Notes: generated by a model from the letters alone, not told the origin. Positions 1 through 10,330 are shown, counted from the first letter of the stretch. The stretch is DNA of 64,000 nt from Brevundimonas sp. Root608 (GCF_001427825.1 NZ_LMGT01000004.1:186001-250000); one strand, 5' to 3'. Made by a program: numbers and translations.

Positions 1-1276
1 CGTCGGCCAGCAGGTCCACCTGGGCGACGGCGGTTTCCACCGCTTCCAGTTCGATATCCGTGAATCCCCTGGCCCGAAGCGCGGCGTGATCGACGCCGGG
101 CGCGTCGACCAGGGTGCGCCGGCCGAACAGATGCCGTTCGGCCGATTCGAGGTCGCCGCCGGCCCGGCGGATCGCCGACGCCAGCGCGGGCCGCAGCCGG
201 CGGACGATTTCGCCATCGCCCGTCTGCCAGACCTCGGTGACGGCGAGCGGGCTCAAGGCCAGGCGCAGGGCCGCCTCGACGTCGTCGACGAACAGGGACG
301 GCGCCACGCCCTCGCAGGCCGCGGTGACGGTGCCCGCCAGTTCAGCCGCCCGCGACCGGGCGTCGTCCGGGCCTTCCTTCAGGACCAGATCGCCCAGGCC
401 GCCGAGGCCGATCGCGATCGAGGGAGCACCGGTCGCGGTCAGGGCGCGCGTCCACAGCCGCACCAGATCCCCCAGCGCGGTTTCGACGCCGGCTCCGCTG
501 AGCGCCCGCAATCCCGTCAACGACAGCACTATGGCCGGCGACCGCGCCGAACCGGACGCGCTTTCCGCGTCATCCGGCTCGAAGGTCAGCAGGAGATCGC
601 CTTCCAGCGCGGCTTCGGCGGCGAGCAGGGCGTCCGGCGCGCCCGAGGCGATCATCGCGCGATCGGCCAGGGCGACGATCAGGGGCGGGGTCGGGACGGG
701 CGAGGCCACTGCGTCGAATCGTTCGCCGGCTATCGCCCGCAGGATGTCCGCGTCCGACGCCCCGGTGCGCCGCGCCGCCAGGGCCGCCCTGGCCAGCGCC
801 GGGTTGGAAGCGGGATCGGCGCAGTCGGCCCGGGGGCCCTCGCATCGGCTTACCGCGTCCGAAACGGTCGTCAGAGCTGCGGCCAGAGCCTCGATCGCGC
901 CCGCCGCGCGGCGGCTCGCCCGCCGTCGCGCGCCCTCGGCCGCCAGCGTGTCGCCTGCACCAGGATCCGACAGGTTCAGGACATCCGGGCCGATCCGCGT
1001 GGACCGCGCCGGGGAGACCAGCCCCAGCAGAAGCGTCGCGGTCAGCTCGATGGCGTCGTCGCCCGGCAGTTTGGCCGCCCAGCCTGCCATGGCCTCGGCC
1101 AGAGGATCCCCATCGCTGACGGCGAACCCCTCGGCGTCCGCCCAGTCGAGCCAGGCTTCGATCTGCACGTCTGTCCAGGCGTCGGGAGCGCGCACGGAGA
1201 CGACGCGCCCGCATCGCTCGATCTGGCGCATCGGCCGCGGCAAGGCGGCGGCGTGGGGAGCGAAAGGAAAGCGCAT
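1..1276 (-). CDS. Partial ORF, possibly a TSCPD / B12-dependent ribonucleotide reductase-related protein
   Basis: This minus-strand frame stays open from an ATG at 1276 to the window edge: about 425 codons with no stop, so the C-terminus is missing. The opposite-strand frames look like GC-rich shadows. The protein begins MRFPFAPHAA and has an early stretch reading PDAWTDVQIEAWLDWA. Its visible C-terminal part contains DAPGVDHAALRARGFTDIE, which resembles the region before the C-terminal part of class II (B12-dependent) ribonucleotide reductase-like proteins. I see no glycyl-radical or cofactor motif in the visible part. That it is a gene is fairly sure; the family name is a recollection-based guess, and it may be a reductase relative rather than an enzyme. 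Confidence 0.6.
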   Translation of the reverse strand, partial: MRFPFAPHAAALPRPMRQIERCGRVVSVRAPDAWTDVQIEAWLDWADAEGFAVSDGDPLAEAMAGWAAKLPGDDAIELTATLLLGLVSPARSTRIGPDVLNLSDPGAGDTLAAEGARRRASRRAAGAIEALAAALTTVSDAVSRCEGPRADCADPASNPALARAALAARRTGASDADILRAIAGERFDAVASPVPTPPLIVALADRAMIASGAPDALLAAEAALEGDLLLTFEPDDAESASGSARSPAIVLSLTGLRALSGAGVETALGDLVRLWTRALTATGAPSIAIGLGGLGDLVLKEGPDDARSRAAELAGTVTAACEGVAPSLFVDDVEAALRLALSPLAVTEVWQTGDGEIVRRLRPALASAIRRAGGDLESAERHLFGRRTLVDAPGVDHAALRARGFTDIELEAVETAVAQVDLLAD

Positions 1277-1465
1277 GCGGCGTCTCGGCGTGGCCTTTGC
1301 GCCAGACTAGCGGTCTTGCGGGTCTGTCGGCAATAAATCTGGCGTGTCGGACCTCGGTTACCCCCAAGATGTTGAGGTTCGCCATATTTCAACGACGCTG
1401 GACGGGAGGCGCGCCGGTTTCTATGATCACCCAAGGGTCGCCGGCTTCCGCCGCTGCGACGGATC

Positions 1466-1876
1466 GTGAGTGGATTTCCCGACGTGCTAGGCAGGATTTT
1501 CGGCTGGACCAGCGGCGCAACCATCGGCACCTTCTTCACCATCGCCAAGCGCGGCGAGCATGTGGGGACCGATGAGTTCGGCAACCGCTACTACCTGTCG
1601 CGCGATACCTCGAGCTATGACGGACGCCGCCGCCGGTGGGTCACCTACAATGGCTATGCCGACGCCTCCAAGGTCCCGCCGGACTGGCACGGCTGGCTGC
1701 ACTACACCTATGACGAACTGCCGACCGAGCACCCCCTGCCGCGTCGCAAGTGGGAAGAGGACCATCTGCCCAATCTGACGGGCACGCCGATGGCGTGGCG
1801 GCCGCAAGGATCTCTCGCTTCGGAAGGCAAGCGTCCGGCCGCGACAGGCGACTACGAAGCCTGGCGTCCGGAATGA
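1466..1876 (+). CDS. NADH:ubiquinone oxidoreductase subunit NDUFA12
   Basis: This is the supernumerary complex I subunit (mitochondrial NDUFA12/B17.2 family), on the cytoplasmic side of the respiratory NADH dehydrogenase and typical of Alphaproteobacteria. The 136-aa protein shows the family signature in order: GATIGTFFT near residue 18, VGTDEFGNRYY near 32, PPDWHGWLHYTYDELPTEHP near 70-90, LTGTPMAWRPQGSL near 103, and [11 protein letters not shown] at the C-terminus. The start is GTG, chosen because homology begins within the first 15 residues. The stop overlaps the ATG of the DUF2155 gene (ATGA), so the two are probably translationally coupled. Confidence 0.93.
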   Translation: MSGFPDVLGRIFGWTSGATIGTFFTIAKRGEHVGTDEFGNRYYLSRDTSSYDGRRRRWVTYNGYADASKVPPDWHGWLHYTYDELPTEHPLPRRKWEEDHLPNLTGTPMAWRPQGSLASEGKRPAATGDYEAWRPE

Positions 1877-2538
1877 CCGTGCGCGGCTTCATTCTGGCGG
1901 GCAGCGTGGTTCTGGCGCTGACGGCGTCGGGCGCCGTCGTCGCCTCGGCCCTAAATGACATGCCCCAGGACGCCGTTCCGGTTCAGGACCCGACGGCGAA
2001 CCTGAACGCCCAGCCGACCCCGCCACCGACATCGCCTGCGCCCGTTGAACCGGCCCCGGAAGGCACGCCTGCGCCGGCTTCGCCGGTCGCGGTAACGCCG
2101 CCGACGCCGGCCATCGTCATCGCCGAAGACAAGATCGACGCAGACGCGGACGAAAACGGGAAGACTGAAACGGTCGCGCCCAAACGCGTGGAGACGCCCG
2201 CCGAGCCGGCCCGCCGCCAGCGTCGCCGGGTCGCGATCGTGGAGGCCATCGACAAGATCACCGCGGAATCGATGCGGTTCGAGGTCGAGGTCGGCGGTCG
2301 CCCGGTGCGGTTCCAGAAGACCCTGATCTTCACCGCCCGCGCCTGCGAGGTCTCCGCCCCCGACGAACAGGTGTCCGACGCCGTCGCCTATCTGGAAGTG
2401 TCGCTGCAGCCGCGCGGCGTGATCCAGGTCAGCGAGCCGCGCCAGATCTTCCGCGGCTGGATGTTCGCCTCAGCCCCTGCCGTCAACGGCCTGCAGCATC
2501 CGGTCTATGACGCCTGGGTCGTGGGCTGCAAGGCGTAG
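1873..2538 (+). CDS. DUF2155 domain-containing exported protein
   Basis: The ATG overlaps the NDUFA12 stop by four bases. The 221-aa product has an N-terminal hydrophobic signal or anchor (residues 4-25), a Pro/Ala-rich linker (about 35-85), an acidic then basic stretch, and a C-terminal DUF2155 domain (about 118-221). The domain includes [20 protein letters not shown] and the [20 protein letters not shown] segment. Two conserved cysteines, in TARACEVS and the terminal VVGCKA, could form a disulfide, fitting a periplasmic location. The molecular role is unknown. The 3' end overlaps the convergent aat gene by 34 bp. Confidence 0.88.
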   Translation: MTVRGFILAGSVVLALTASGAVVASALNDMPQDAVPVQDPTANLNAQPTPPPTSPAPVEPAPEGTPAPASPVAVTPPTPAIVIAEDKIDADADENGKTETVAPKRVETPAEPARRQRRRVAIVEAIDKITAESMRFEVEVGGRPVRFQKTLIFTARACEVSAPDEQVSDAVAYLEVSLQPRGVIQVSEPRQIFRGWMFASAPAVNGLQHPVYDAWVVGCKA

Positions 2539-3203
2539 AAGACCGCCTCGGAACCCGTCATCGGCTTGAACAGCGACCGTGAGTCCGCCTGCGCGGCGCG
2601 GGCCGACTTCAGCAGCTTCAGATAGACGGCCTGGGGAGTCTCCACGGCGCCGAACTGGCTCAGGTGCTGCGTCAGGAACTGGGCGTCCAGCAGCCGCCAG
2701 CCGCCGCGCTTCAGCCGGGCCACAAGATGGACCAGGGCGACTTTTGACGCGTCCCGTTCCCGGCTGAACATGCTTTCGCCGAAGAAGGCGCCGCCGAGGG
2801 TGACCCCGTACAGCCCGCCGACGAGCCGCTCGTCATGCCAGCATTCAACGGAATGGGCGCGACCGCGGGCGTTGAGCTCCATGTACAGACGGCGGATCGG
2901 ACCGTTGATCCAGCTGTCCTCACGGCCCGGCCCCGGGGCCGCGCAGGCGTCGAGCACGGCCGAAAAGGCGGTGTCGACCCGGATCTCGAATGGGTCGGAC
3001 CGGACGGTGCGTTTCAGCCGGGTCGGAATCCGGAAGCCGTCCAGGGGTATGACCCCGCGTTGCTCGGGCTCGACGAGGAAGACGCGGGGGTCGTCGCGGC
3101 CCTCGCCCATGGGAAAGACCCCGTTGGCGTAGCACTGCAGCAGTTCGTCCGGGCCAAAGCCGCCGAAGGGGCTGCTGGCGCTGAAGCCCGGTTCCTCCAT
3201 CAC
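2505..3203 (-). CDS. aat: Leucyl/phenylalanyl-tRNA--protein transferase
   Basis: Aat transfers Leu or Phe from aminoacyl-tRNA to N-terminal Arg/Lys of proteins, marking them for ClpAP/ClpS degradation (N-end rule). The 232-aa length fits the family. Visible signatures are [14 protein letters not shown] near residue 22, the WWSP-type region replaced by [50 protein letters not shown] near 130, and [14 protein letters not shown] near 178. It begins 4 bp after the accC stop and is the last gene of aroQ-accB-accC-aat. The start could be either of the two first Met codons. Confidence 0.95.
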   Translation of the reverse strand: MMEEPGFSASSPFGGFGPDELLQCYANGVFPMGEGRDDPRVFLVEPEQRGVIPLDGFRIPTRLKRTVRSDPFEIRVDTAFSAVLDACAAPGPGREDSWINGPIRRLYMELNARGRAHSVECWHDERLVGGLYGVTLGGAFFGESMFSRERDASKVALVHLVARLKRGGWRLLDAQFLTQHLSQFGAVETPQAVYLKLLKSARAAQADSRSLFKPMTGSEAVFYALQPTTQAS

Positions 3204-3207
3204 GCCG

Positions 3208-4560
3208 TCAGGCGGCGCCCTTCTGGCGCTTGGCCCAGTTCTCGAGCCAGTGGATGTCGTAGTCGCCGGACAGGATGTCGGGCTCCTGCAGCAGCTTCTG
3301 GAACAGGGGGATCGTTGTGTCGATGCCGCCGATGACCATCTCGTTCAGGCTGCGCTTGAGGCGGGCGATGCACTCCTCGCGGTCGCGGCCGTGGACGATC
3401 AGCTTGCCGATCAGGCTGTCGTAATAGGGCGGGATCGAATAGCCGGCGTAGATGGCGCTATCCAGCCGCACGCCCAGACCGCCGGGGGCGTGGAAGTCGG
3501 TGATGGCGCCGGGCGAGGGCGTGAAGGTTTCGGCGTTTTCGGCGTTGATGCGGCACTCGATCGAGTGGCCGGTGAAGGTAACGTCGGCCTGGGTGAACGA
3601 CAGCGGCAGGCCGGCGGCGATGCGAATCTGCTCGCGAACCAGATCGACCCCGGTGATCATTTCCGTAACCGGATGCTCAACTTGCAGCCGGGTGTTCATC
3701 TCGATGAAGAAGAACTCGCCATCTTCCCAGAGGAATTCGATGGTGCCCACGCCGAGGTAGCCGATGGCGGCGATGGCCTTGTTGACCGTCTCGCCGATGG
3801 CGACCCGTTCCGCCGCCGACAGGGCCGGCGAGGGGGCTTCTTCCATGACCTTCTGGTGGCGGCGCTGCAGGGAGCAGTCGCGCTCGCCGAGGTGGACGAC
3901 GTTGCCGTGGCTGTCGGCGATGACCTGAAGCTCGATATGACGCGGCTTCTGGAGATAACGCTCCATGTAGACGGCGCCGTTGCCGAAGGCGGCGGTGGCT
4001 TCGGACTGGGCGGTCTGGACGGCCTCGACGAGGTCGTCGGCGGTCAGGGCGACCTTCATGCCGCGCCCGCCGCCGCCGGCCGCGGCCTTGACGATCAGGG
4101 GGAAGCCGATGGTCTTTGAGGCCGCGATGGCGTCCTCGATGGTCTCGACCTCGCCGGCCGAACCGGGAACGCACGGAATGCCGGCTTCCAGCACCGTCTG
4201 TTTGGCGGTGATCTTGTCGCCCATGACCCGGATGTGCTCGGGCTTGGGCCCGATGAAGGTCATGCCGTGGGCCTCGACGATCTCGGCGAAGCGGGCGTTC
4301 TCGGACAGGAAGCCGTAGCCGGGGTGGATGGCCTGGGCGCCGGTGATCTCGGCGGCCGCGATGATCGACGGGATGTTGAGGTAGCTCTTGGCCGCGGGCG
4401 CGGGGCCGATGCAGACGCTCTCGTCGGCCAGCCGCACCCACATGGCGCCGCGATCGGCCTCGGAGTGCACGGCGACGGTGGAGATGCCCATCTCCTTGCA
4501 GGCGCGGTGAATCCGCAGGGCGATTTCGCCGCGGTTGGCGATCAGGACCTTGGTGAACAT
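3208..4560 (-). CDS. accC: Acetyl-CoA carboxylase, biotin carboxylase subunit
   Basis: AccC uses ATP and bicarbonate to carboxylate biotin on AccB, the first half-reaction of malonyl-CoA synthesis for fatty acids. The protein is 450 aa, the usual size. It starts at [20 protein letters not shown], so the longer upstream extension of the open frame is rejected. The ATP-grasp glycine-rich loop [12 protein letters not shown] lies at 158-169, and the [14 protein letters not shown] catalytic segment is present. It follows accB by only 4 bp and precedes aat by 4 bp, indicating one operon. Confidence 0.98.
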   Translation of the reverse strand: MFTKVLIANRGEIALRIHRACKEMGISTVAVHSEADRGAMWVRLADESVCIGPAPAAKSYLNIPSIIAAAEITGAQAIHPGYGFLSENARFAEIVEAHGMTFIGPKPEHIRVMGDKITAKQTVLEAGIPCVPGSAGEVETIEDAIAASKTIGFPLIVKAAAGGGGRGMKVALTADDLVEAVQTAQSEATAAFGNGAVYMERYLQKPRHIELQVIADSHGNVVHLGERDCSLQRRHQKVMEEAPSPALSAAERVAIGETVNKAIAAIGYLGVGTIEFLWEDGEFFFIEMNTRLQVEHPVTEMITGVDLVREQIRIAAGLPLSFTQADVTFTGHSIECRINAENAETFTPSPGAITDFHAPGGLGVRLDSAIYAGYSIPPYYDSLIGKLIVHGRDREECIARLKRSLNEMVIGGIDTTIPLFQKLLQEPDILSGDYDIHWLENWAKRQKGAA

Positions 4561-4564
4561 GGGC

Positions 4565-5077
4565 TTACGCCTCGAGCAGGACGAGCGGCTCGCCGAACTC
4601 GACCGGCTGGGCGTCGCCGACCAGAACCTCGACCACAACGCCGTCGCGGGGGGCCTGGATCGGATTCATCGTCTTCATCGCCTCGACGATCAGCAGGGTC
4701 TGGCCCTTCTTGACCTTGTCGCCGGCCTGGCAGAACGGCGGCGCCTCGGGCGAGGCCTGCAGATAGACGGTGCCGACCATCGGCGACTTCACCTCTTCGC
4801 CCGACTTGGCGACGATGGTGGCGGGGTCGGACGGCATCGACGCCGGGGCCGCGGCGGCCGGAGCCGGCGCATGGGCGGCCGGGGCGGGGGCGGCGGAATA
4901 CTGCACGACCGGAGCGGCCACGACTTCGCGGGCCACCCGGATGCGCAGTTCGCCGCGCTCGACCTCGATCTCCGTCAGGGAGGTGTCGTTCAGGATGTCA
5001 GCCAGCTGGCGCACCAGGGTGGTGTCGATCTCGGCCTCGTTCTTGAGCCTGGACGCGGGGGTCTTGGGATCGGCCAT
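4565..5077 (-). CDS. accB: Acetyl-CoA carboxylase biotin carboxyl carrier protein
   Basis: AccB carries the biotin that shuttles carboxyl groups from AccC to the carboxyltransferase. The 170-aa protein has an N-terminal segment (1-60), a mobile Ala/Pro-rich linker (61-82), and a C-terminal biotinyl domain. The biotinylation motif is VEAMKTMNP, with the modified lysine at about residue 135. The start [10 protein letters not shown] is chosen over the longer frame because it sits where the family begins and just after aroQ. It is followed by accC after 4 bp. Confidence 0.97.
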   Translation of the reverse strand: MADPKTPASRLKNEAEIDTTLVRQLADILNDTSLTEIEVERGELRIRVAREVVAAPVVQYSAAPAPAAHAPAPAAAAPASMPSDPATIVAKSGEEVKSPMVGTVYLQASPEAPPFCQAGDKVKKGQTLLIVEAMKTMNPIQAPRDGVVVEVLVGDAQPVEFGEPLVLLEA

Positions 5078-5103
5078 GGGTGTTTGAGCCTCTTCTTGTC
5101 GTC

Positions 5104-5571
5104 TTAAACCGAACGGCCCGCGGGGCCGGCGCGTTCCTGCGCCAGCCTGAGGGCGGCCTTGACGGCCAGTTCGTAGCTGAATGGGCCGAAGCCCGAAACC
5201 ACGCCCGCCGCGACCGGCGAAACATAGGAGCGATGGCGGAAACGCTCGCGCGCCGCCGGATTGGAGAGATGGCATTCGACGATCGGGATCGTCAGGGTCT
5301 TCAGGGCGTCCAGCAGGGCCACCGACGTGTGGCCGTAGCCGGCGGGATTGATGACCAGGGCGGAGGCCTTTTCGCGGGCCTCCTGGACCTGGTCGATCAG
5401 TTCGCCCTCGTGGTTGGTCTGGCGGAACACCACGGTCGCGTCCCCGGCGGCCCGTTCGCACATCGCCTGAACGTCGGCCAGCGTCTGACGTCCATAGATA
5501 TCCGGCTCGCGCACCCCAAGCAGGTTGAGGTTCGGGCCGTTCAGGACGTAGAGGACGGTTGGTTCGGGCAT
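5104..5571 (-). CDS. aroQ: Type II 3-dehydroquinate dehydratase
   Basis: AroQ catalyses trans-dehydration of 3-dehydroquinate to 3-dehydroshikimate in the shikimate pathway. The 155-aa protein shows the type II signature [19 protein letters not shown], with the catalytic Tyr near residue 26, then [28 protein letters not shown] and EVHLSN-like [20 protein letters not shown] with the catalytic His. It is the first gene of the minus-strand operon with accB, accC and aat, an arrangement common in Alphaproteobacteria. The 99 bp between it and the divergent thiS should hold both promoters. Confidence 0.97.
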   Translation of the reverse strand: MPEPTVLYVLNGPNLNLLGVREPDIYGRQTLADVQAMCERAAGDATVVFRQTNHEGELIDQVQEAREKASALVINPAGYGHTSVALLDALKTLTIPIVECHLSNPAARERFRHRSYVSPVAAGVVSGFGPFSYELAVKAALRLAQERAGPAGRSV

Positions 5572-5670
5572 GAGCTCGTGAACTGCGGGTTCCGACCGGA
5601 ATCGGACGGGCCTTTTAGCTGAGGCGTGGCGGTTATCAAACCGCGGCGCGGAATAGAGTGACGTAGCGGC

Positions 5671-5868
5671 ATGCGCATTCAGGTCAACGGGGAAGTCCGC
5701 GAGGTCGAGGCCGGCACCATTCTGGCGCTGGTCGAGGAACTCGGGCTGGACATCCGCAAGGTGGCGGTAGAGCGCAACCTGGAGATCGTGCCGCGGACGC
5801 TGCATGGCGCGACGGCGCTGGCCGACGGCGACCGGATCGAACTGGTGCAGTTCGTGGGCGGGGGCTGA
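5671..5868 (+). CDS. thiS: Thiamine biosynthesis sulfur carrier protein
   Basis: ThiS is a ubiquitin-like sulfur carrier. Its C-terminal glycine is adenylated and converted to a thiocarboxylate that donates sulfur to the thiazole ring made by ThiG. The 65-aa protein begins [12 protein letters not shown] and ends FVGGG, giving the required terminal Gly-Gly. In most relatives thiS abuts thiG; here the two are separated by a minus-strand MFS gene. Confidence 0.95.
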   Translation: MRIQVNGEVREVEAGTILALVEELGLDIRKVAVERNLEIVPRTLHGATALADGDRIELVQFVGGG

Positions 5869-5872
5869 GGGC

Positions 5873-7426
5873 TCACCGGTCGACCTCGAGATCCCGCAGA
5901 TCCCGGCCCCGCGTCTCGCGACCGAGGACCGCGATCATGCCGAACGCCACCACGGTCAGGCCGCCGACCAGGGCCGCGGCCACGCCCAGCACGGGCGCCG
6001 CGCCCAGGACGCTCAGGCCCTGTGCGGCCAGACCGCCCAGCTTGCTGCAGCCGGCGACCCAGCCGGTGGCGCGGCCGCGGATGCGCAGGGGGTAGTTCTC
6101 GGCCGTATAGGGCAGGATGATCGAGATGACGCCGCTGGAGCCGACGATCAGCAGGGCCAGCGGGGCGATCGGATCGGCCAGGGCCTCGACGCCCATGCCG
6201 CGCAGCAGGAAACCAAACAGGCCGAGGGCGCTGACGCCCAGCATCAGGGCCAGGGCCCCCCGCGTGCTCCAGGCGCTGTAGAGCCAGACCGAGATCAGCA
6301 CCGTCGGCGCGGCGATCAGGGTGGATCGGGCGATCAGGGCCGAGGCGGCCTCGACGCTTCGGCCCTCGGCGACGAGGGCGGCGGGCAGCCACAGCAGGAC
6401 GCCGAAATTGACCAGGCCCCAGGACAGGGCGGCGAGGGTCAGGGCGACCGTCACCGCGAGATGGCGGCGGTCGACCGGCGGCAGGCGAGAATGGCTTTCC
6501 GCCTCGATGGAGGCCGCGACGGTCCGGACCCCGGCCCCGAACCGCGCCAGCACGGCGCGGGCTTCCTCGCCGCGGCCGACGTGCTGCAGGAAGCGGGCGG
6601 ACTCGGGCAGAAGAGGGCTGAGGGCGATCAGGATCAGGCCGGTGGGCAGGTTGAGGAACCACATGATCCGCCAGCTCCAGTCAGGCTGGAGCCAGGCGGA
6701 CAGGGCGCTGGCGGCGAAATAGCCGCCGACCGCGCCGATGCCGCCGACCAGGACCAGGGCCCAGCCGCGGTGGCGTGTGGGCATGATCTCGGCCAGCAGG
6801 GCGTAGGCCACGGGCAGCATGCCGCCGGCGGCCGCGCCCATCAGGAAACACATGCCGACGTTCCACCAGAAGTCCGGCATGGCGCCGCAGATCGAGGTGC
6901 CGACGAACATCACCGAGGACAGCAGGATCGAGGCGCGGCGGCCGTAGATGTCGGCGAGCCAGCCCCAGGCGAAGGAGCCGACCACAGTGCCGCTCAGGGC
7001 CGCGAACGGCAGCAGGGCGACCATGGCGCCGCTCAGGCCATATTCGGCCCGCATGCCCGGCAGGACGAAGCCGAGGCTGGCGGGCTTCATGATATCGACG
7101 ATCAGGGCGATGGAGAGCAGGCCGCACATCAGCCAGTGAGCCCGGGTCAGGGGCGCGTCCTCGGGCGGAGCCAGGACGAGCACGGCCTCGCCCGCACCCG
7201 CCTGTCGCGCCGGCAGCAGGCCGAAGGCCGTCAGGCCCACGCCGCCGACGATCAGGACCATGCCCCACATCATGCCGGCGTCCATCGGCATGCCGGCCAG
7301 ATGGAACCCCATGTCCCGGCCCATCCAGTACATGGGCAGGTGGAGCAGGACGCCCGCCGTCACGACCAGGCAGCCGAACCAGAAGGCCCAGGCGTGGCGT
7401 CGGTCTCCGAATAACCGTGACAGCAT
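5873..7426 (-). CDS. MFS transporter
   Basis: This 517-aa protein of the major facilitator superfamily has about twelve hydrophobic helices. Family markers are the loop 2-3 motif [12 protein letters not shown] near residue 170, the PESARFL segment after helix 6 and a second-half RIRGRATGW motif. An unusual N-terminal part adds about two hydrophobic segments before the canonical first helix. The organisation resembles metabolite or aromatic acid:H+ symporters (SV2/sugar-porter-like), but the substrate cannot be read from sequence. It lies antisense between thiS and thiG, ending 4 bp from the thiS stop, so a role with thiamine precursors is possible but unproven. Confidence 0.9.
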   Translation of the reverse strand: MLSRLFGDRRHAWAFWFGCLVVTAGVLLHLPMYWMGRDMGFHLAGMPMDAGMMWGMVLIVGGVGLTAFGLLPARQAGAGEAVLVLAPPEDAPLTRAHWLMCGLLSIALIVDIMKPASLGFVLPGMRAEYGLSGAMVALLPFAALSGTVVGSFAWGWLADIYGRRASILLSSVMFVGTSICGAMPDFWWNVGMCFLMGAAAGGMLPVAYALLAEIMPTRHRGWALVLVGGIGAVGGYFAASALSAWLQPDWSWRIMWFLNLPTGLILIALSPLLPESARFLQHVGRGEEARAVLARFGAGVRTVAASIEAESHSRLPPVDRRHLAVTVALTLAALSWGLVNFGVLLWLPAALVAEGRSVEAASALIARSTLIAAPTVLISVWLYSAWSTRGALALMLGVSALGLFGFLLRGMGVEALADPIAPLALLIVGSSGVISIILPYTAENYPLRIRGRATGWVAGCSKLGGLAAQGLSVLGAAPVLGVAAALVGGLTVVAFGMIAVLGRETRGRDLRDLEVDR

Positions 7427-7569
7427 GGGCCGCGTCTTCCCCCGGAGACCGATGATCCCGTTCCTAGCGTCCCGGTTCGGCGCGCGTCGAGCGGCAATCG
7501 TCGGCGCGGGCGGCGGATAAGTGCCGCGGGGCTCTTCGACTCGGGCTGCGGACGGGCTAAACCCCGCCC

Positions 7570-8349
7570 ATGACCGCTCCCACAGACACCTGGACCGTCG
7601 CCGGCCGGACCTTCAACAGCCGACTGATCGTCGGCACCGGCAAGTACAAGACCTATCAGGAGAACGCCGAGGCCGCCGAGGCGGCGGGGGCCGAGATCGT
7701 CACCGTGGCGGTGCGGCGGGTGAATCTGAGCGATCCGTCGCAGCCGATGCTGGTCGACTATGTGAAGCCGGACCGGTTCACCTTCCTGCCCAACACCGCG
7801 GGCTGTTTCACCGGCGAGGACGCGGTGCGGACGCTGCGGCTGGCGCGCGAGGCCGGCGGCTGGGATCTGGTCAAGCTGGAGGTGCTGTCGGACACGGCGC
7901 ACCTGTATCCCGACATGATCGAGACGCTGCGGGCGCTGGACCTGCTGATCAGGGACGGCTTCCAGGTCATGGTCTATTGCACCGACGACGTGGTCATGGC
8001 GAAGCGGCTGGAAGAGGCGGGGGCCGCGGCGATCATGCCGGCGGCGGCGCCGATCGGCTCGGGCCTGGGCATCCAGAACCGGGTCAACATCCGGCTGATC
8101 GTGGAACAGGCCAAGGTGCCGGTGCTGGTCGATGCGGGGGTGGGCACGCCGTCGGATGCGGTGCTGGCCATGGAACTGGGCTGCGACGCGGTGCTGATGA
8201 ACACGGCCATCGCGGGGGCCGCCGATCCGATCCTGATGGCGTCGGCCATGAAGCACGCGGTGATCGCCGGGCGGCAGGGCTATCTGGCGGGGCGGATGCC
8301 GCGGCGGCTGTATGCGAGCGCCAGTTCGCCGCTGAGCGGGCTGATCTGA
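7570..8349 (+). CDS. thiG: Thiazole synthase
   Basis: ThiG builds the thiazole phosphate moiety of thiamine from deoxyxylulose-5-phosphate, dehydroglycine and ThiS thiocarboxylate. The 259-aa TIM-barrel protein shows [18 protein letters not shown] near residue 14, the Schiff-base lysine region DLVKLEVL near 100, and glycine-rich phosphate-binding segments IGSGLGIQN and [11 protein letters not shown], then MNTAIAGA. The expected partner thiS is 1.7 kb upstream on the same strand. Confidence 0.97.
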   Translation: MTAPTDTWTVAGRTFNSRLIVGTGKYKTYQENAEAAEAAGAEIVTVAVRRVNLSDPSQPMLVDYVKPDRFTFLPNTAGCFTGEDAVRTLRLAREAGGWDLVKLEVLSDTAHLYPDMIETLRALDLLIRDGFQVMVYCTDDVVMAKRLEEAGAAAIMPAAAPIGSGLGIQNRVNIRLIVEQAKVPVLVDAGVGTPSDAVLAMELGCDAVLMNTAIAGAADPILMASAMKHAVIAGRQGYLAGRMPRRLYASASSPLSGLI

Positions 8350-8895
8350 GGGGCGAGAGTCTCCAACATCAGGAAAAAATGTTGTGACGCGCAGAGCGGC
8401 TCGCCGGTGAGGCGGGCGCCGGGGCCTGGGGCGGCTCCGGGCGAGGTTTGGCGCTGTCAAAGACCAGTCCCCGTGGGGATTTGAATCAGTATGCACGGCG
8501 ATGCGTCAGAAGCGGACGCAGGCGGTTTTGCGGGTCCGGGGCGGCGGGACTGAGGGGGCGGGAAGGGCGGAAAAATGTCTCGAGAGTAGCGGGTTGGGAG
8601 GGGCGGGAGTCTTCATTTCCGACAGCGAGGATGGTCACGCGGCGCACCCCTTTCGTCATTCCGGGCGCAGCGCAGCGAAGACCCGGAACCCAGCGGCGCG
8701 CGAGAGCGCGAACCTGTCGCGAATGCGATCTGAGCAGCGTGCATGAACAGATCGCCTTCGGCGCCGCTGGGTCCCGGGTCTCCGGGCCGCTACGCGACCC
8801 TGCGCCCGGGATGACGAAAGCAAGGAAGGGCGAGGGCGGGTTGGCGGAAACCGTTGCGCCCGCTAGAGCATCGCTTCCTTCCCAAGAGACCCGCC
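8350..8895. other. Long intergenic region between thiG and serS
   Basis: There is no convincing gene in these 546 bp. Open frames here lack ribosome binding sites and family features. The right half is occupied by a palindromic intergenic repeat, annotated separately. The left half is GC-rich, with an isolated segment CCCCGTGGGGATTTGAATC that is not repeated. The serS promoter is expected in the last 80 bp, but I could not identify clear -35/-10 boxes. Confidence 0.6.
8654..8818. repeat. Intergenic inverted repeat (family A)
   Basis: The left arm starts CGTCATTCCGGGCGCAGCGC and the right arm ends CTGCGCCCGGGATGACG, its near-perfect reverse complement. Inner segments ACCCGGAACCCAGCGGCGC and GCGCCGCTGGGTCCCGGGT continue the pairing. 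The arms are about 45-60 bp with a 60-bp loop. Transcripts could fold into a long hairpin. It looks like a dispersed REP-like element between thiG and serS. Confidence 0.85.
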
Positions 8896-10185
8896 ATGCA
8901 CGACATCCGCGCCATCCGTGAGAACCCCGCCGCCTTCGTCAGCGGCTGGTCGTCGCGCGGGGTGGAGGGGGCGGAGGCTCTGGTGGCGGATATCCTGCGG
9001 CTGGACGGCGAGCTGCGCGCCGCCCAGACGACGGGGCAGGAGGCGCTGGCGAAGCGCAATGCGGCGTCGAAACTGATCGGCGCGGCGATGGCCAAGAAGG
9101 ACATGGCCGAGGCCGAGCGCCTGAAGGCCGAGGTCGAGAACCTGAAGGGCGAGATCGCGACGGCCGAGAAGACCGAGGCCGAGGTCGGCACGGCGTTGCG
9201 CGACCTGCTGGCGGCGCAGAAGAATCTGGCGGCGGACGACGTGCCGGAGGGTGAGGACGAGAGCGGCAATGTGCTGGTCGGCGAGCCTTGGGGAACGCCG
9301 CGCCAAGAGGGGCCGGCCAAGGATCACGCCGATCTGGGCGAGGCCATGGGCCTGCTGGACTTCGAGGCGGCGGCGCGGATGTCGGGGTCGCGGTTTGCGG
9401 TGCTGAAGGGCGGGCTGGCGCGGCTGGAACGGGCCATCGGCCAGTTCATGCTGGACGTGCAGACGAACGAGCACGGCTATCTGGAGGTCAATCCGCCGCT
9501 GCTGGTCAACGACGCCGCGGCCTACGGCACGGACAAGCTGCCGAAATTCGCTGACGACCTTTTCCATACGACAGACGGGCGTTGGCTGATTCCGACCGCC
9601 GAAGTGTCGCTCACGGCTACGGTGATGGGCCAGCTGCTGAGCGAGAGAGACCTGCAGACGCCGATCCGGATGACGGCGCTGACCCCCTGTTTCCGGGCAG
9701 AGGCGGGCTCGGCCGGCAGGGACACGCGCGGCCTGATCCGACAGCACCAATTCTACAAGGTCGAGATGGTGTCGATCACCCGGCCCGAAGACAGCGACGC
9801 CGAACACGAGCGGATGACGGCCTGCGCCGAGGCCATTCTGCGGAAGCTGGAGCTGCCGTTCCGCCGACTGTTGCTCTGCAAGGGGGACATGGGGTTCGGC
9901 GCCAGAAAGACCTTCGATCTGGAGGTCTGGCTGCCGTCGCAGGGGACCTATCGCGAGATCTCGAGCTGCTCCAACTGCGGGGACTTCCAGGCCCGGCGGA
10001 TGGACGCGCGCTTCAAGCGCGACGGCGAGAAGAAGACCGAGTTCGTGCACACGCTGAACGGCTCGGGTCTGGCGGTCGGCCGGACGCTGGTGGCCGTCAT
10101 GGAAAATTATCAGGACGGCGATGGACGGATCGCGGTGCCGGCGGCTCTGCTGCCATATATGGGCGGGGTGACGCACGTGGGATGA
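8896..10185 (+). CDS. serS: Seryl-tRNA synthetase
   Basis: This class II aminoacyl-tRNA synthetase charges tRNA-Ser. The 429-aa length is typical. An N-terminal coiled-coil arm (about 25-105) binds the tRNA long variable arm. The catalytic core follows, with [20 protein letters not shown], the motif 2 region [22 protein letters not shown], and motif 3 [18 protein letters not shown] near residue 395-412. The start [11 protein letters not shown] matches the conserved family N-terminus; the longer frame is rejected. Confidence 0.98.
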   Translation: MHDIRAIRENPAAFVSGWSSRGVEGAEALVADILRLDGELRAAQTTGQEALAKRNAASKLIGAAMAKKDMAEAERLKAEVENLKGEIATAEKTEAEVGTALRDLLAAQKNLAADDVPEGEDESGNVLVGEPWGTPRQEGPAKDHADLGEAMGLLDFEAAARMSGSRFAVLKGGLARLERAIGQFMLDVQTNEHGYLEVNPPLLVNDAAAYGTDKLPKFADDLFHTTDGRWLIPTAEVSLTATVMGQLLSERDLQTPIRMTALTPCFRAEAGSAGRDTRGLIRQHQFYKVEMVSITRPEDSDAEHERMTACAEAILRKLELPFRRLLLCKGDMGFGARKTFDLEVWLPSQGTYREISSCSNCGDFQARRMDARFKRDGEKKTEFVHTLNGSGLAVGRTLVAVMENYQDGDGRIAVPAALLPYMGGVTHVG

Positions 10186-10192
10186 TTCAAAT

Positions 10193-10322
10193 CCCCGCGC
10201 ATCCGGCGAAAGCCGGGACCCGGTGCTTTCTAGGGCATTTGTGAATGGGATTGGCGCCGCCGCAACACAGGCAGCGCTGGATCATCCAAAGAACTGGGGC
10301 CCGGCTTTCGCCGGGATGATCG
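10193..10322. repeat. Intergenic inverted repeat (family A-like)
   Basis: The left arm CCGGCGAAAGCCGGGACCC pairs with the right arm GGGCCCGGCTTTCGCCGGG, with about 80 bp between. The element lies between serS and the small lipoprotein gene. It shares the CCGGGACCC-type core with the repeat upstream of serS, so both may belong to one superfamily of palindromic intergenic elements. Confidence 0.8.
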
Positions 10323-10330
10323 GAGTAGAG

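Noticed and set aside
86..1336. Plus-strand open frame of 416 codons at the window start
   Set aside because: Composition is Arg/Gly/Gln-rich without features. The minus strand holds a continuous, normally composed frame that leaves the window.
8471..8490. CCCCGTGGGGATTTGAATC resembling part of a CRISPR repeat
   Set aside because: Only one copy, no spacers, no cas genes nearby.
8448..8921. ORF of 157 codons between thiG and serS
   Set aside because: Runs across a palindromic repeat and overlaps the SerS start; no ribosome binding site and no recognisable domain.
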